Source: Falsiphaeobacter marinintestinus
GTDB lineage: Bacteria > Pseudomonadota > Alphaproteobacteria > Rhodobacterales > Rhodobacteraceae
DNA length: 64,000 nt
Assembly: GCF_007923355.1 (NCBI RefSeq)
Contig: NZ_VOGO01000001.1
Coordinates: forward strand, 434,001-498,000
Direction of reading: 5' to 3'
Shown here piece after piece: positions 23,811 to 32,243 of the stretch. Under the pieces are notes generated by a model. The model made no database searches. It was not told the origin of the DNA and saw only the letters and a program-made list of their open reading frames with translations. The stretch's first letter is position 1. Every line of letters begins with the position of its first letter. Both the position numbers and the translations under genes were made by a program.

Positions 23811-24514
23811 TGGCGCAGGCCCATTTGCGCCGCGGTGCGCTGAACGATTTCCAAACGCTCGGCGTTGGGGGGATGCGTGCCCAGAAAGCGATCTCCGGGG
23901 TCAGGGATACGGGCGAAATACTGTGATCCTGCAATGGGGTTATAGCCTGCAGTTGCCGTGATGATTGTGCCAAGCTGATCGGCTTCAAGCTCAAATTCCT
24001 TGGAATAACTGCGCGCGCCAACCGCCTCGCCCAACTGCTGCGCGGCCTGAACGTCTGCAGCACTGCCGCCGGTCATCGCCGCGAGTCCGGCAAAAATGAT
24101 CGCACCGGCTGCGGCGTTTTCAGCCTGCCGGGCCAGATGACCCCGAATGTGGTGCGCGGCTTCATGGCCAAGGACAAAGGCCAGTTCATCCGGATTGCGG
24201 GTGCTTGAGATCATCGATTCGGTGAAGGTGATCACCGGCCGACCGGATTCGTCTTCGCTTTGATAGGCGTTGGGCGCGGCGCGACGGTCGCCATCAATCC
24301 GGATCAGGAAATCGCAATTCGCGCCGGGCAAACGGCTGCGACATTCACGCTCGGCCACAGGTTCGACCCTGGCGACGACGTTGGTAAAGCTGGTGCGATT
24401 CATCGAAACGGAGGAGTTGCTTTGCGAGGGCGCGCTGACAGGTGTCTGAGTGGTCGTTGTAGATACGTCGCACGCGGCAAGCGCCAAAGTCGCCACCAAC
24501 AGGGTCCAGCGCAT
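23807..24514 (-). CDS. M48 family metallopeptidase lipoprotein
   Basis: A 235-residue exported protease. A lipobox L-A-A-C puts the lipidated Cys near residue 15. The zinc motif H-E-A-A-H-H-I-R-G-H lies at about 116-125, with the third ligand Glu in F-E-L-E-A-D-Q-L-G about 55 residues later, the M48 arrangement. A Ser/Thr/Gln-rich linker follows the lipid anchor. It resembles the peptidase part of BepA/LoiP-type envelope quality-control proteases without the TPR domain. The ATG at 24514 opens the signal sequence directly. The YigZ-like gene overlaps its 3' end. Confidence 0.9.
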   Translation of the reverse strand: MRWTLLVATLALAACDVSTTTTQTPVSAPSQSNSSVSMNRTSFTNVVARVEPVAERECRSRLPGANCDFLIRIDGDRRAAPNAYQSEDESGRPVITFTESMISSTRNPDELAFVLGHEAAHHIRGHLARQAENAAAGAIIFAGLAAMTGGSAADVQAAQQLGEAVGARSYSKEFELEADQLGTIITATAGYNPIAGSQYFARIPDPGDRFLGTHPPNAERLEIVQRTAAQMGLRQ

Positions 24515-24641
24515 GTTGTCTTGCCTCGTTTTTCCCGGATCGCACCGCAATTTAGCATATGCGGCGCTGGTCGCCAGCCCTGAATGGCATTGCTGCGGAA
24601 TGCCGCTTGCAAAGCGGTCATGCCGACGGCAGTCTGACCTC

Positions 24642-24887
24642 ATGTTTAGCATCGAACATGAATTTGACTCGACCGTCATCACACTGGTTGACGAAGGCGA
24701 AGCCCCCCTGCAGGAGGACATTACGATCAATTCGTTCGCTGAATGCGTGACGATTGAACAGTTCGACCCGCGGACAGATCAGGTTCACAAGATCACACTG
24801 TCGCCCGAAATGCTCCGCGATCTGGCGGCGGCTTTGGATCTGCCCGAAGGCGTGTATCAGCTGCGAGAGACAGTTGCGGGCGACTAA
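24642..24887 (+). CDS. Conserved-looking small acidic protein of unknown function
   Basis: An 81-residue soluble acidic protein, divergent from the M48 gene and overlapping the convergent DUF167 gene by 4 bases at its 3' end. It starts M-F-S-I-E-H-E-F-D-S-T-V-I-T-L-V-D-E and ends in a helix L-S-P-E-M-L-R-D-L-A-A-A-L-D-L-P-E-G. Strand-rich first half, helical second half. Codon use looks like neighbouring genes, and the frame fills the gap exactly, which supports it. The Shine-Dalgarno is weak. I do not recognise the family. Confidence 0.6.
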   Translation: MFSIEHEFDSTVITLVDEGEAPLQEDITINSFAECVTIEQFDPRTDQVHKITLSPEMLRDLAAALDLPEGVYQLRETVAGD

Positions 24888-25159
24888 CCCCTGAAAATGA
24901 ACGTTTTTTCGCGCGACGTCTGACCGCGTAGCAGGGTGAGCCGCGATGCGGCAATTCCCATCGCCGCCGCCAGCAGCTTTTGCACGGCGGCGTTGGCCTT
25001 GCCGTTTTCCGGCGGCGTGGTGACCATGATGCGCAAGGTATCACCGTCGCGGATCAGACTGTCGCGTGATGCTTTTGGGGTCACGCGCACCGCGATTTCA
25101 GTGCCGGGCACAGCAAGATCGCTCAGGTCAGGAAGGTCTCGGAGTTTGGGTTTCGCCAT
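24884..25159 (-). CDS. DUF167 (YggU-like) family protein
   Basis: A 91-residue protein with the DUF167 signature V-R-V-T-P-K-A-S-R-D-S-L, V-T-T-P-P-E-N-G-K-A-N-A-A-V-Q-K-L-L-A and a final S-R-E-K-T-F-I-F. E. coli YggU is the structural model; the function is unknown. It is convergent with the acidic 81-residue protein and divergent from the deacetylase-like gene. Confidence 0.92.
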   Translation of the reverse strand: MAKPKLRDLPDLSDLAVPGTEIAVRVTPKASRDSLIRDGDTLRIMVTTPPENGKANAAVQKLLAAAMGIAASRLTLLRGQTSREKTFIFRG

Positions 25160-25253
25160 GCCGCCAGACTGCCGCTTAAGGGCTGCAGGTTGCCATAGAC
25201 AATTTCAGTTCAGGCGCGGATAGTCGCCGCGCAGCGACGATGGGAGACGGATC

Positions 25254-26372
25254 ATGGCAACGGGCTTTTTCTGGGATGAAAAATGTTTCTGGCACAGCGG
25301 CGGGAACTATGCGTTCACCTTGCCGGTTGGAGGCCTTGTTCAACCCTTGGCGGCGGGCGGATTGCCGGAAAGCCCGGAAACCAAGCGGCGGTTGCGAACC
25401 TTGATGGAGGTGACCGGGCTGACCCGTGATTTGGATATGCGCAGTGCAGATATGGCCACCCGCGAAGATCTGCTGCGCGTGCATCCCGAAACCTATCTGG
25501 ATGAATTCAAGCGGCTGTCCGACACAGGCGGGGGTGAATTAGGGCGGCGCACGCCGTTTGGTGCCGGTGGGTATGAGATTGCGGCCTTGTCGGCCGGTCT
25601 GGCAAAAGAGGCCGTGCGCGCGGTTCACGCCGGTGAGCTTGAGAACGCCTACGCGTTGTCCCGCCCGCCGGGGCATCACTGCTTGCCCGATTTTCCCAAT
25701 GGCTTCTGCCTGTTGGCCAATATTGCCATCGCAATCGAAGCGGCGAAGACCGATCAGGGCCTTGGGCGTGTTGCGGTGCTGGATTGGGATGTGCATCACG
25801 GCAACGGGACCGAAGCGATTTACTATGGTCGTGATGATGTTCTGAGCATTTCGATCCATCAGGAAGGCAATTACCCTCTGGATTCGGGATTTATCGAAGA
25901 TCGCGGGCGTGGCGCGGGCCTTGGGTATAATATGAACATCCCGCTGCCAGCCGGAGCCGGCCATACGGCGTATCTGGCCGTGCTGGACGAGATCGTGCTG
26001 CCCGCGTTGGAGCGGTATCAACCCGATATGATCATCGTCGCCTGCGGGTTTGATGCGTCGGCCATTGATCCGCTGGCGCGGATGCTGGCCACGGCCCAGA
26101 CGTTTCGTGACATGACCTTGCGGATCAAGGACGCGGCCAGCCGGTTGTGTGACGGCAAACTGGTTCTGGTGCACGAGGGCGGGTATTCTGAAGTCTATGT
26201 GCCATTCTGTGGACACGCGACGCTGGAAGCCCTTTCTGGTAGCACCATCACCGCGCCTGATCCGATGGCCGAACCGCTCAAGATCCGCCAGCCGGGACCC
26301 CGGTTCGATGCCTTCCTGCGCGAGGTGATCGCGGATCAGGCTGACATCTTTGACGCTTTGCCCGAGGGGTAA
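25254..26372 (+). CDS. Class II histone deacetylase family amidohydrolase
   Basis: A 372-residue zinc amidohydrolase. It has R-P-P-G-H-H at about 140-145 (charge-relay histidines), D-W-D-V-H-H-G-N-G-T at about 178-187 (Asp and His metal ligands), the second Asp ligand in C-G-F-D-A-S and G-G-Y near the end (catalytic Tyr). Such bacterial enzymes act on acetylpolyamines or acetylated small amines rather than histones; the real substrate is not evident. The length is normal, and it lies 73 bases before a nitroreductase gene on the same strand. Confidence 0.92.
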   Translation: MATGFFWDEKCFWHSGGNYAFTLPVGGLVQPLAAGGLPESPETKRRLRTLMEVTGLTRDLDMRSADMATREDLLRVHPETYLDEFKRLSDTGGGELGRRTPFGAGGYEIAALSAGLAKEAVRAVHAGELENAYALSRPPGHHCLPDFPNGFCLLANIAIAIEAAKTDQGLGRVAVLDWDVHHGNGTEAIYYGRDDVLSISIHQEGNYPLDSGFIEDRGRGAGLGYNMNIPLPAGAGHTAYLAVLDEIVLPALERYQPDMIIVACGFDASAIDPLARMLATAQTFRDMTLRIKDAASRLCDGKLVLVHEGGYSEVYVPFCGHATLEALSGSTITAPDPMAEPLKIRQPGPRFDAFLREVIADQADIFDALPEG

Positions 26373-26445
26373 AAGCAAATTCGCCCTTGAAACTCAGGCC
26401 CCGGGTGCTGAGATAGGGGGCAGGAAATGTAAACAGGATTCACAT

Positions 26446-27024
26446 ATGCCCGCGCCGAACTCCGCCGCCCTTGAATTTCTGCTGTCCCGCCGGTCGCGTC
26501 CGGCAAAGACGCTGGTGGGCCCCGGCCCCACGCGTCAGGATCTTGAACCTTTGCTGACGGCCGCTGCGCGCTCGCCTGATCATGGCAAGCTGGAGCCCTG
26601 GCGGTTCATCGTGATCGAAGGCGCTGCGTTCAAACGTTTGGGCGATCTGGCAGAAACCTGTGGTGCTGCGATTGGCAAAAGCCCTGAAGATATCGCCAAG
26701 GGCCGTGACCAGTTCGACAAGGGCATTCTGGCAGTTGCGGTGATCGAGGTTCAGAAACCGTCCGAGAAAATTCCCGCAATTGAGCAAACCTATGCCGCCG
26801 GAGGCGTATGCCTTGCCCTGTTGAACGCGGCGCTGGCGGCGGGTTGGGGCGCGAACTGGCTGTCTGGCTGGATCTCGCATGACCGGGGGTTTTGTGCAGA
26901 CGGGCTGGGATTGGCAGATCACGAGCGGATTGCTGGTTTCATTCACATCGCCACCGAAGGTACCGTTCCGCCCGAACGCCCGCGCCCTGATCTGGCGCAG
27001 ATCACGTCGTGGATCGACACATGA
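26446..27024 (+). CDS. Nitroreductase family protein
   Basis: A 192-residue FMN enzyme of the YdjA-type (short nitroreductase) group. It has F-L-L-S-R-R-S at about 9-15 (FMN phosphate contact), A-A-A-R-S-P-D-H-G-K-L-E-P-W-R-F at about 39-54, G-W-G-A-N-W-L-S-G and a C-terminal P-P-E-R-P-R. The start at 26446 follows AGGA and skips an upstream frame of non-domain sequence. Its TGA overlaps the ATG of the next gene. The substrate is unknown. Confidence 0.9.
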   Translation: MPAPNSAALEFLLSRRSRPAKTLVGPGPTRQDLEPLLTAAARSPDHGKLEPWRFIVIEGAAFKRLGDLAETCGAAIGKSPEDIAKGRDQFDKGILAVAVIEVQKPSEKIPAIEQTYAAGGVCLALLNAALAAGWGANWLSGWISHDRGFCADGLGLADHERIAGFIHIATEGTVPPERPRPDLAQITSWIDT

Positions 27025-27710
27025 TCATAAGGTCCTTCCTGCTGACGCTGGGCCAGATGGGTGATCCCCGGTTCCGAAAGGTGCTGTTTTTGGGGATCGG
27101 ACTGACGCTGGCCTTGTTGATTGCCTGCTATGCCGGATTTTTGTGGCTGATCAATACTATGGTGGGCGAAGAGGCAATTGTGCCGGTGCTGGGCGAAGTC
27201 ACCTGGCTGGACGATCTGCTGAGCGTGTCGTCGTTCTTGTTCATGATGGTGCTGTCGGTTTTCCTGATGGTTCCAGTTGCGTCGGCGATCACGTCGATGT
27301 TTCTGGATGAGGTGGCCCAAGCGGTTGAGGACAAGCATTATCCGCAATTGCCCGCTGTCCCCAGCCTGCCGTTCTGGGACAGCCTGCGCGATACCATCAA
27401 TTTCCTGGGCGTGCTGATTGGCGCGAATGTTCTGGCGTTGATCCTGTATGCGTTCTTTACGCCGCTTGCCCCGTTCATCTTCTGGGCGTTGAATGGGTTT
27501 CTGCTGGGGCGGGAGTATTTCACGCTGGCCGCGATGCGCCGGCTGGGGCGTGCGCGGGCCAAAGAACTGCGCTCACAACATGCTGGTACAATCTGGCTGG
27601 CGGGCACATTGATGGCGGTCCCGCTGTCGGTGCCACTGCTGAACTTGATGATCCCAATTCTGGGGGCCGCCACGTTCACGCATATCTATCACGCCGTCGA
27701 GGGGCGCTGA
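27021..27710 (+). CDS. EI24/CysZ-like membrane protein
   Basis: A 229-residue integral membrane protein with hydrophobic stretches at about 20-46, 70-96, 134-165 and 190-215. The L-N-G-F-L-L-G-R-E-Y-F segment and the amphipathic stretches between helices are typical of the EI24 family, which includes the sulfate permease CysZ. Transport of sulfate is possible but not shown; no cysteine-synthesis genes adjoin it. Its ATG overlaps the stop of the nitroreductase gene (ATGA), so the two are translated together. Confidence 0.8.
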   Translation: MIIRSFLLTLGQMGDPRFRKVLFLGIGLTLALLIACYAGFLWLINTMVGEEAIVPVLGEVTWLDDLLSVSSFLFMMVLSVFLMVPVASAITSMFLDEVAQAVEDKHYPQLPAVPSLPFWDSLRDTINFLGVLIGANVLALILYAFFTPLAPFIFWALNGFLLGREYFTLAAMRRLGRARAKELRSQHAGTIWLAGTLMAVPLSVPLLNLMIPILGAATFTHIYHAVEGR

Positions 27711-27718
27711 GGCGCCCC

Positions 27719-27994
27719 TTACTGGATGGGTGGCAGGCTTTCGGTCCAGTCGAAACTACTGATCGGGATCACGCCCGAAATGATGATCCCCGCGATAATC
27801 GCCCACAGCACCGCCGCGACGCCAGTGGTGATCCACGCTTTTTTCTTGAGATAGTGATGCTCGGGCGAACTGGCATGGGTGCCGGGCACGACCTCGCCCA
27901 CATCACCCTGCGTTCTCAACCGGATCGGCAGAGCAACTAAGAAGGTCATGAACCAGATGACCGCATAAAGTACCAAGCCTGAGGTGATTGACAT
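27719..27994 (-). CDS. DUF1467 family membrane protein
   Basis: A 91-residue protein with two membrane helices (about 5-25 and 52-78) joined by a loop holding L-R-T-Q-G-D-V-G-E-V-V-P-G-T, the conserved core of DUF1467. Function unknown. It follows methylmalonyl-CoA epimerase on the same strand by 9 bases, an arrangement I recall from other Rhodobacteraceae. Confidence 0.9.
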   Translation of the reverse strand: MSITSGLVLYAVIWFMTFLVALPIRLRTQGDVGEVVPGTHASSPEHHYLKKKAWITTGVAAVLWAIIAGIIISGVIPISSFDWTESLPPIQ

Positions 27995-28003
27995 CGGCCC
28001 GCC

Positions 28004-28408
28004 TTAAACCTGTTCCAGCTCGACTAGCGTGCCGTTGAAATCCTTGGGGTGCAGGAACAGCACAGGCTTGCCATGCGCGCCGATCTTGGGTTCGCCCGTG
28101 CCCAGAACGCGGGCCCCGGTTTCCAGCAGGTGATCACGGGCGGCGATGATATCGTCAACCTCGTAGCAGATATGGTGGATGCCGCCGGACGGGTTTTTAT
28201 CAAGGAAACCCTTGATCGGGCTGTTTTCGCCCAGCGGATACAGCAGTTCGATCTTGGTGTTGGGCAGTTCGATGAACACCACGGTCACACCGTGATCGGG
28301 TTCGTCCTGTGGCGGGTTCACTTTGGCGCCCAGCGCCGAGCGGTACTGTTCGGACGCCGCTTCCAGATCCGGGACGGCGATGGCGACATGGTTCAGACGG
28401 CCGATCAT
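28004..28408 (-). CDS. mce: Methylmalonyl-CoA epimerase
   Basis: A 134-residue vicinal-oxygen-chelate enzyme that interconverts (R)- and (S)-methylmalonyl-CoA for propionate and ethylmalonyl-CoA routes. Motifs: L-N-H-V-A-I-A-V-P-D-L (metal His at 7), E-L-L-Y-P-L-G, G-G-I-H-H-I-C-Y-E-V-D-D-I (second His and Glu) and H-P-K-D-F-N-G-T-L-V-E-L-E. The start at 28408 is preceded by AGGAGAG and gives the standard length; the frame stays open upstream. DUF1467 follows in the same operon. Confidence 0.93.
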   Translation of the reverse strand: MIGRLNHVAIAVPDLEAASEQYRSALGAKVNPPQDEPDHGVTVVFIELPNTKIELLYPLGENSPIKGFLDKNPSGGIHHICYEVDDIIAARDHLLETGARVLGTGEPKIGAHGKPVLFLHPKDFNGTLVELEQV

Positions 28409-28558
28409 GGCAACTCTCCTGCATCGAGCAAATGTTGCAGCGGTTATGGAGTTGATGCGGCGAAAGGACAAGTGCGCCAAACCGCGCCAGAGGTCAATTA
28501 ACCGACTGTTAGCCACTGGCTTCTAGCCTTGGTGCAACAATCTGAAAGGAAACCCGAC

Positions 28559-29278
28559 ATGGACGATTCGGACCCATTTGCCGCCCCGCACCGGCAGGCA
28601 ACCCCTACCCGGCCGCTTTTGGGCCTGACCATCCTTGTGGTTGAAGACAGCCGCTATGCTTGTGACGCGATGCGACTTTTGTGTCTGCGCAGCGGTGCGC
28701 GGATCCGGCGAGCCGACAGCCTGCGATCCGCGCGGCGGCATTTGCAGGTCTATCGCCCTTCGGTGATTGTCATTGATCTGGGTTTGCCGGACGGATCAGG
28801 GGCCGAACTGATCGAAGAACTGGCGCAAACCACGCCGCGGGTCAGCGTGATCCTGGGAACTTCCGGTGACGATTTTGCCGAAGGCGCTGCGATTGCCGCA
28901 GGTGCGGACGGTTTTCTGCCCAAGCCCGTGACATCGGTGGCTGTGTTCCAGTCTGCGATCCTGTCCCAGCTGCCCGCTGACCGGCAGCCCGGGGGACCGC
29001 GCGTGGTTCAGGACGAACAGATCTATCCCGACCCGCTGGCCTATCGCGATGACATGGCCCATGTGGCCGAAGTGCTGACCGAGCACACCGAAGACAAGGT
29101 TCTGGATTACGTGGCGCAGTTTCTGGGCGGGGTCGCGCGGAGTGCGCAGGACACCATCCTGGAACAGGCGGCCACAGATCTTGCGGATGCACGGGCCGAG
29201 GGCCGCCCGGTGACGTCAAACACCGCCCGCATCGCCGGGTTGGTGCAACAGCGCCTCCACGCACGAGAGGCGATTTGA
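28559..29278 (+). CDS. Response regulator with helical C-terminal domain
   Basis: A 239-residue protein. The receiver domain (about 23-140) has V-V-E-D (Glu29, Asp30), the phosphoacceptor Asp73 in V-I-D-L-G-L-P-D, Thr/Ser at 101-102 and Lys122. After it comes a ~90-residue helical region with no helix-turn-helix, GGDEF or kinase motif. It therefore probably works by protein contact or phosphotransfer rather than DNA binding. AAAGGAAA precedes the start. No histidine kinase is nearby. A 42-codon gene follows after one base. Confidence 0.83.
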   Translation: MDDSDPFAAPHRQATPTRPLLGLTILVVEDSRYACDAMRLLCLRSGARIRRADSLRSARRHLQVYRPSVIVIDLGLPDGSGAELIEELAQTTPRVSVILGTSGDDFAEGAAIAAGADGFLPKPVTSVAVFQSAILSQLPADRQPGGPRVVQDEQIYPDPLAYRDDMAHVAEVLTEHTEDKVLDYVAQFLGGVARSAQDTILEQAATDLADARAEGRPVTSNTARIAGLVQQRLHAREAI

Positions 29279-29279
29279 A

Positions 29280-29408
29280 ATGATCGAAACCTGTGTGATC
29301 GCAGTTCTGGCGCTGACCATTGCCTTGTATGTTCAGGCCCGCTGGGCAGCCCGGTCGATCCGGCGCAAGCGCGGGACGTCGGGCAACCTGGTTCGCAGCC
29401 TGACCTGA
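29280..29408 (+). CDS. 42-residue membrane peptide downstream of response regulator
   Basis: ATG at 29280, one base after the response regulator stop, reads M-I-E-T-C-V-I-A-V-L-A-L-T-I-A-L-Y-V, a single membrane helix, followed by a very basic tail (R-S-I-R-R-K-R) of about 24 residues. GAGAGG lies about 11 bases upstream. Spacing, a clean hydrophobic helix and positive-inside charge make a real small gene plausible. Too short for confident homology. Confidence 0.55.
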   Translation: MIETCVIAVLALTIALYVQARWAARSIRRKRGTSGNLVRSLT

Positions 29409-29420
29409 CTGGCCATTCTG

Positions 29421-30659
29421 CTACAGCAACAAACCCGGGTTGCGGCCCAGATCGACACCGGGGAACACGTTGGCTTCGATCAGGCTGCGGTCAATCCCGG
29501 TCAACCCATGCATGATCCAGCCCGCCGCCGCGCGCACGTCACCGGTTGGCATCAGGTCACGCCGTTCGAACAGATCGGCTTCGGACAGGCCCGGCCATGT
29601 GCCATGCACCTTGCCACCATGCACCGCCCCACCAGCCAGAAGCATCGCGCCACCGGTGCCGTGATCCGTGCCGCCAGTACCGTTCTCACGCACGGTGCGG
29701 CCAAATTCGGTCATCGCGACAACGGCGGTCTTTCCCCAAATCTGGTCGCCAACGCCCGATTTCAGCGCCAGTATGGTATCAGACAGACGGCCCAACGCAT
29801 CGCCGATGGTCTTGGATTGCCTGTTGTGCGAATCCCAGCCGTTCAGAGAGAACGAAGCGACTCGTGCCTCGGCCCGCAGTTGTTCAGCGGCAAATTCGGC
29901 GATCTTGAGATAGGATTTGTTACCCGTCCCGCGCGGCACCTGCATCTGCATGCTGCCACCGGCCATCATGCCGGTGTCTTCTTCCATCGCTGACATAATC
30001 ATCTGCGGCTCTTGCCCGGACAGGATCAGCGCCTCGTCCAGCGCATCGCGAAACAGCGGGTCGTCCTGCATCAGCAGCCCGGCCAGACGCACAGCTTGCG
30101 GGCTCATCAGCAGGTCGGCATCCGGGGACCAGTCGGCAACCGGGGCCGAGCCCTGCAACACCTTCATCTCGCCTGCGCCCAGCGCATAGGCCGTCTTTTG
30201 TTCAACGCCAGGCAGGTTTTGCAGCATCCGGTTCAGCCATCCATCGCGGGAATCGCCCAGCGCGGCCGTTCCGGCCTCAAGCAGATCCTGCCCGTCGAAA
30301 TGGCTGCGTTTGTGGCGGTACGGGGTCGATACAGCCTGAACAAAGCCAAGTTCGCCCGCGCGCCACAAGGGCATCAGCGGTTTCAGCTTGGGATGCAGCG
30401 CATAGAACCCATCGAGATCGACAGCGCCCGAGCCGGGGCCGCCGTTCAGCGATTTACGCAGGCCGGCGTAATTCGGGTCGCCGTAAGGCTGCACCACGTC
30501 CAGCCCGTCCATGCCACCACGCAGGATGATCACCACAAAGCGGGTATCCCAAGGGGCAGAAGCAAAGGTCACCGGCGTCAAAAGCGGACTGGCCGCAGCC
30601 GAACACCCGATGATTGCACTGCGGGCCAGAAAGGCGCGGCGGGACAAGGTTTTGGTCAT
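29421..30659 (-). CDS. DUF1501 domain protein with Tat signal
   Basis: A 412-residue exported protein. S-R-R-A-F-L-A-R-S is a twin-arginine motif at residues 6-14, followed by a hydrophobic stretch ending near 34. The DUF1501 core includes V-I-I-L-R-G-G-M-D-G-L-D, the G-W-D-S-H segment, M-T-E-F-G-R-T-V and G-T-D-H-G-x-G, with sulfatase-like metal-binding residues. It lies 9 bases after the DUF1800 gene, the usual operon partner in many bacteria. Function is unknown. Confidence 0.9.
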   Translation of the reverse strand: MTKTLSRRAFLARSAIIGCSAAASPLLTPVTFASAPWDTRFVVIILRGGMDGLDVVQPYGDPNYAGLRKSLNGGPGSGAVDLDGFYALHPKLKPLMPLWRAGELGFVQAVSTPYRHKRSHFDGQDLLEAGTAALGDSRDGWLNRMLQNLPGVEQKTAYALGAGEMKVLQGSAPVADWSPDADLLMSPQAVRLAGLLMQDDPLFRDALDEALILSGQEPQMIMSAMEEDTGMMAGGSMQMQVPRGTGNKSYLKIAEFAAEQLRAEARVASFSLNGWDSHNRQSKTIGDALGRLSDTILALKSGVGDQIWGKTAVVAMTEFGRTVRENGTGGTDHGTGGAMLLAGGAVHGGKVHGTWPGLSEADLFERRDLMPTGDVRAAAGWIMHGLTGIDRSLIEANVFPGVDLGRNPGLLL

Positions 30660-30668
30660 CTCAGTCTC

Positions 30669-32057
30669 CTATCGACGCTGAAAGGCGGGGGAGGACAGAA
30701 CAAGGCCGATCGCCTCGGCACGGGTTTCGGCGGCCCCGGCGGCAAAGCGCACCACGTGGCTGGCATAGGGGCCGAGAGCGGTATGAACAAAAGCTTCGGG
30801 ATCTGGCAGGTCGGTGCCCAACAAACGCGGAACCGACATCGCCCAACGGATCCGCGCGGACAAGCCCTGGGGTGTAATCCAGGCCTCGTCCTCTTCGGGC
30901 CAGCCATTTGGCCCGAGCGGTTGCAACCAGGGTTGGCCCATGACTGAAAGCGGGTTGGTCAGGCGGAAGCGGGATTTTCTGAGCTCTTTTTCGAACAGCT
31001 GATCCCCCTCAATCGCCAGCGCGCGACAGGAAGAGGCGACAAAGTCGAAAGGTGGTTTAACGTTGGTAAGCTCCGGTGACCAGGCTGCGGGGTGCGTTAG
31101 CAAGATCTCGTACAGCTGCATCAAATCACCACCTGACCCAAGGAAACTGGCTGTCAGCTCTGCCACGAGATCCGGATCAGGTGTGTCGGTCGAAAAATGT
31201 ACAGCCAGCTTTCGCGCAATGTGCGCAGCGGTAGAGGGATGCACAGCCAGGTCACGTAAAACGCTGTGAACATGTTCCAGTTTGGCCGGATCCCCACCAT
31301 AGCTTTTGCCCAGCACGGTTTCGGAACCAGGTTCTGCCAACCAAGGTGCAAATTTGAACTGACTTCCCTGCTCAATCGTCAGCCCGGTAAACAGCATCGC
31401 CAGGGATCTGACATCGTTTTGGGTGTAGGGGCCATCCACACCGAGCGTGTGCAACTCTAACACTTCTCGCGCAAGGTTTTCGTTCAAGCCGGCATTGCGC
31501 CGCTTTTTATTCAGGACGACACTGCTGTTCGGACCCGCAGATACATTCTGGTCTAGATAATGTATCATCACTGGATGCGTCGTGACCGCGATCAAAAGGT
31601 CGGCAAAGGATCCGGTGATATGGGGGCGGACCGCTTCTTCGACATAGGGCTGGGTTGCCTGACGCATCACACCCGTCTTGCCGAGCGCGGTAAAATGATC
31701 TTTCCAAAACAAAGTCAGACGTTCGCGAAACCCGTCCGGAGTATGCCGCCACCGCGACAGGACCTGCCCGAACCAAACGGCCTGATCCAACCGCGATTGC
31801 TTTGCGATCGCCATAACCTGTTGCTGAAAATCGCTTTTTTCCGAAACGGTTTTGGCCTTGCGCCGTTTCATGCTGAAATCGAATGCGCGGCGCAAACGGT
31901 CTGAATAGACAGAATACTGTTCAACTGGATACCGCGTTGCCATCTGGTCCGGCCCGGCCAATCGTTTCAGCATGGCCTCGGGCGAGGTTGGGCTGGAGAC
32001 ATCGGGCGCAAGCCCGCAGCCGAAACGGATGTCAGCAAGCTCAGGAGAAAAACTCAT
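30669..32057 (-). CDS. DUF1800 domain protein
   Basis: A 462-residue protein of the DUF1800 family. Diagnostic parts are L-N-E-N-L-A-R-E-V-L-E-L-H-T-L-G-V-D-G, Y-T-Q-N-D-V-R-S-L-A-M-L-F-T-G-L, H-P-S-T-A-A-H-I-A-R-K-L-A-V-H-F and G-L-S-A-R-I-R-W-A-M near the C terminus. No clear signal peptide is seen. The pair with DUF1501 is a common conserved two-gene unit and both may act in the envelope. Confidence 0.9.
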   Translation of the reverse strand: MSFSPELADIRFGCGLAPDVSSPTSPEAMLKRLAGPDQMATRYPVEQYSVYSDRLRRAFDFSMKRRKAKTVSEKSDFQQQVMAIAKQSRLDQAVWFGQVLSRWRHTPDGFRERLTLFWKDHFTALGKTGVMRQATQPYVEEAVRPHITGSFADLLIAVTTHPVMIHYLDQNVSAGPNSSVVLNKKRRNAGLNENLAREVLELHTLGVDGPYTQNDVRSLAMLFTGLTIEQGSQFKFAPWLAEPGSETVLGKSYGGDPAKLEHVHSVLRDLAVHPSTAAHIARKLAVHFSTDTPDPDLVAELTASFLGSGGDLMQLYEILLTHPAAWSPELTNVKPPFDFVASSCRALAIEGDQLFEKELRKSRFRLTNPLSVMGQPWLQPLGPNGWPEEDEAWITPQGLSARIRWAMSVPRLLGTDLPDPEAFVHTALGPYASHVVRFAAGAAETRAEAIGLVLSSPAFQRR

Positions 32058-32190
32058 GTGGATGCCCTCGGATTAATGAAATCGAACCAACTGTGTAAAC
32101 GGCATTAGGATACCGCGGTGCGGCGGCGGCGTCATGGTCTTATACGTATGCGGGGCCGGTTTCCGTCGCAAAATCTGTTCCCCGCATAGC

Positions 32191-32216
32191 AAAAAGCCGC
32201 CGGTGGACCAGCGGCT
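32191..32216 (-). terminator. Terminator of aspS
   Basis: On the minus strand AGCCGC pairs with GCGGCT across an inner GGT/ACC pairing, followed by a T run (complement of AAAAA at 32191-32195). It lies 28 bases past the aspS stop. Confidence 0.75.
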
Positions 32217-32243
32217 TCGTGCTTCTGTCGACAAAAACGCGCG

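Noticed and set aside
30012-30947. Long plus-strand frame opposite the DUF1501/DUF1800 genes
   Set aside because: Antisense reading of two clearly coding genes; long antisense frames are expected in GC-rich DNA.
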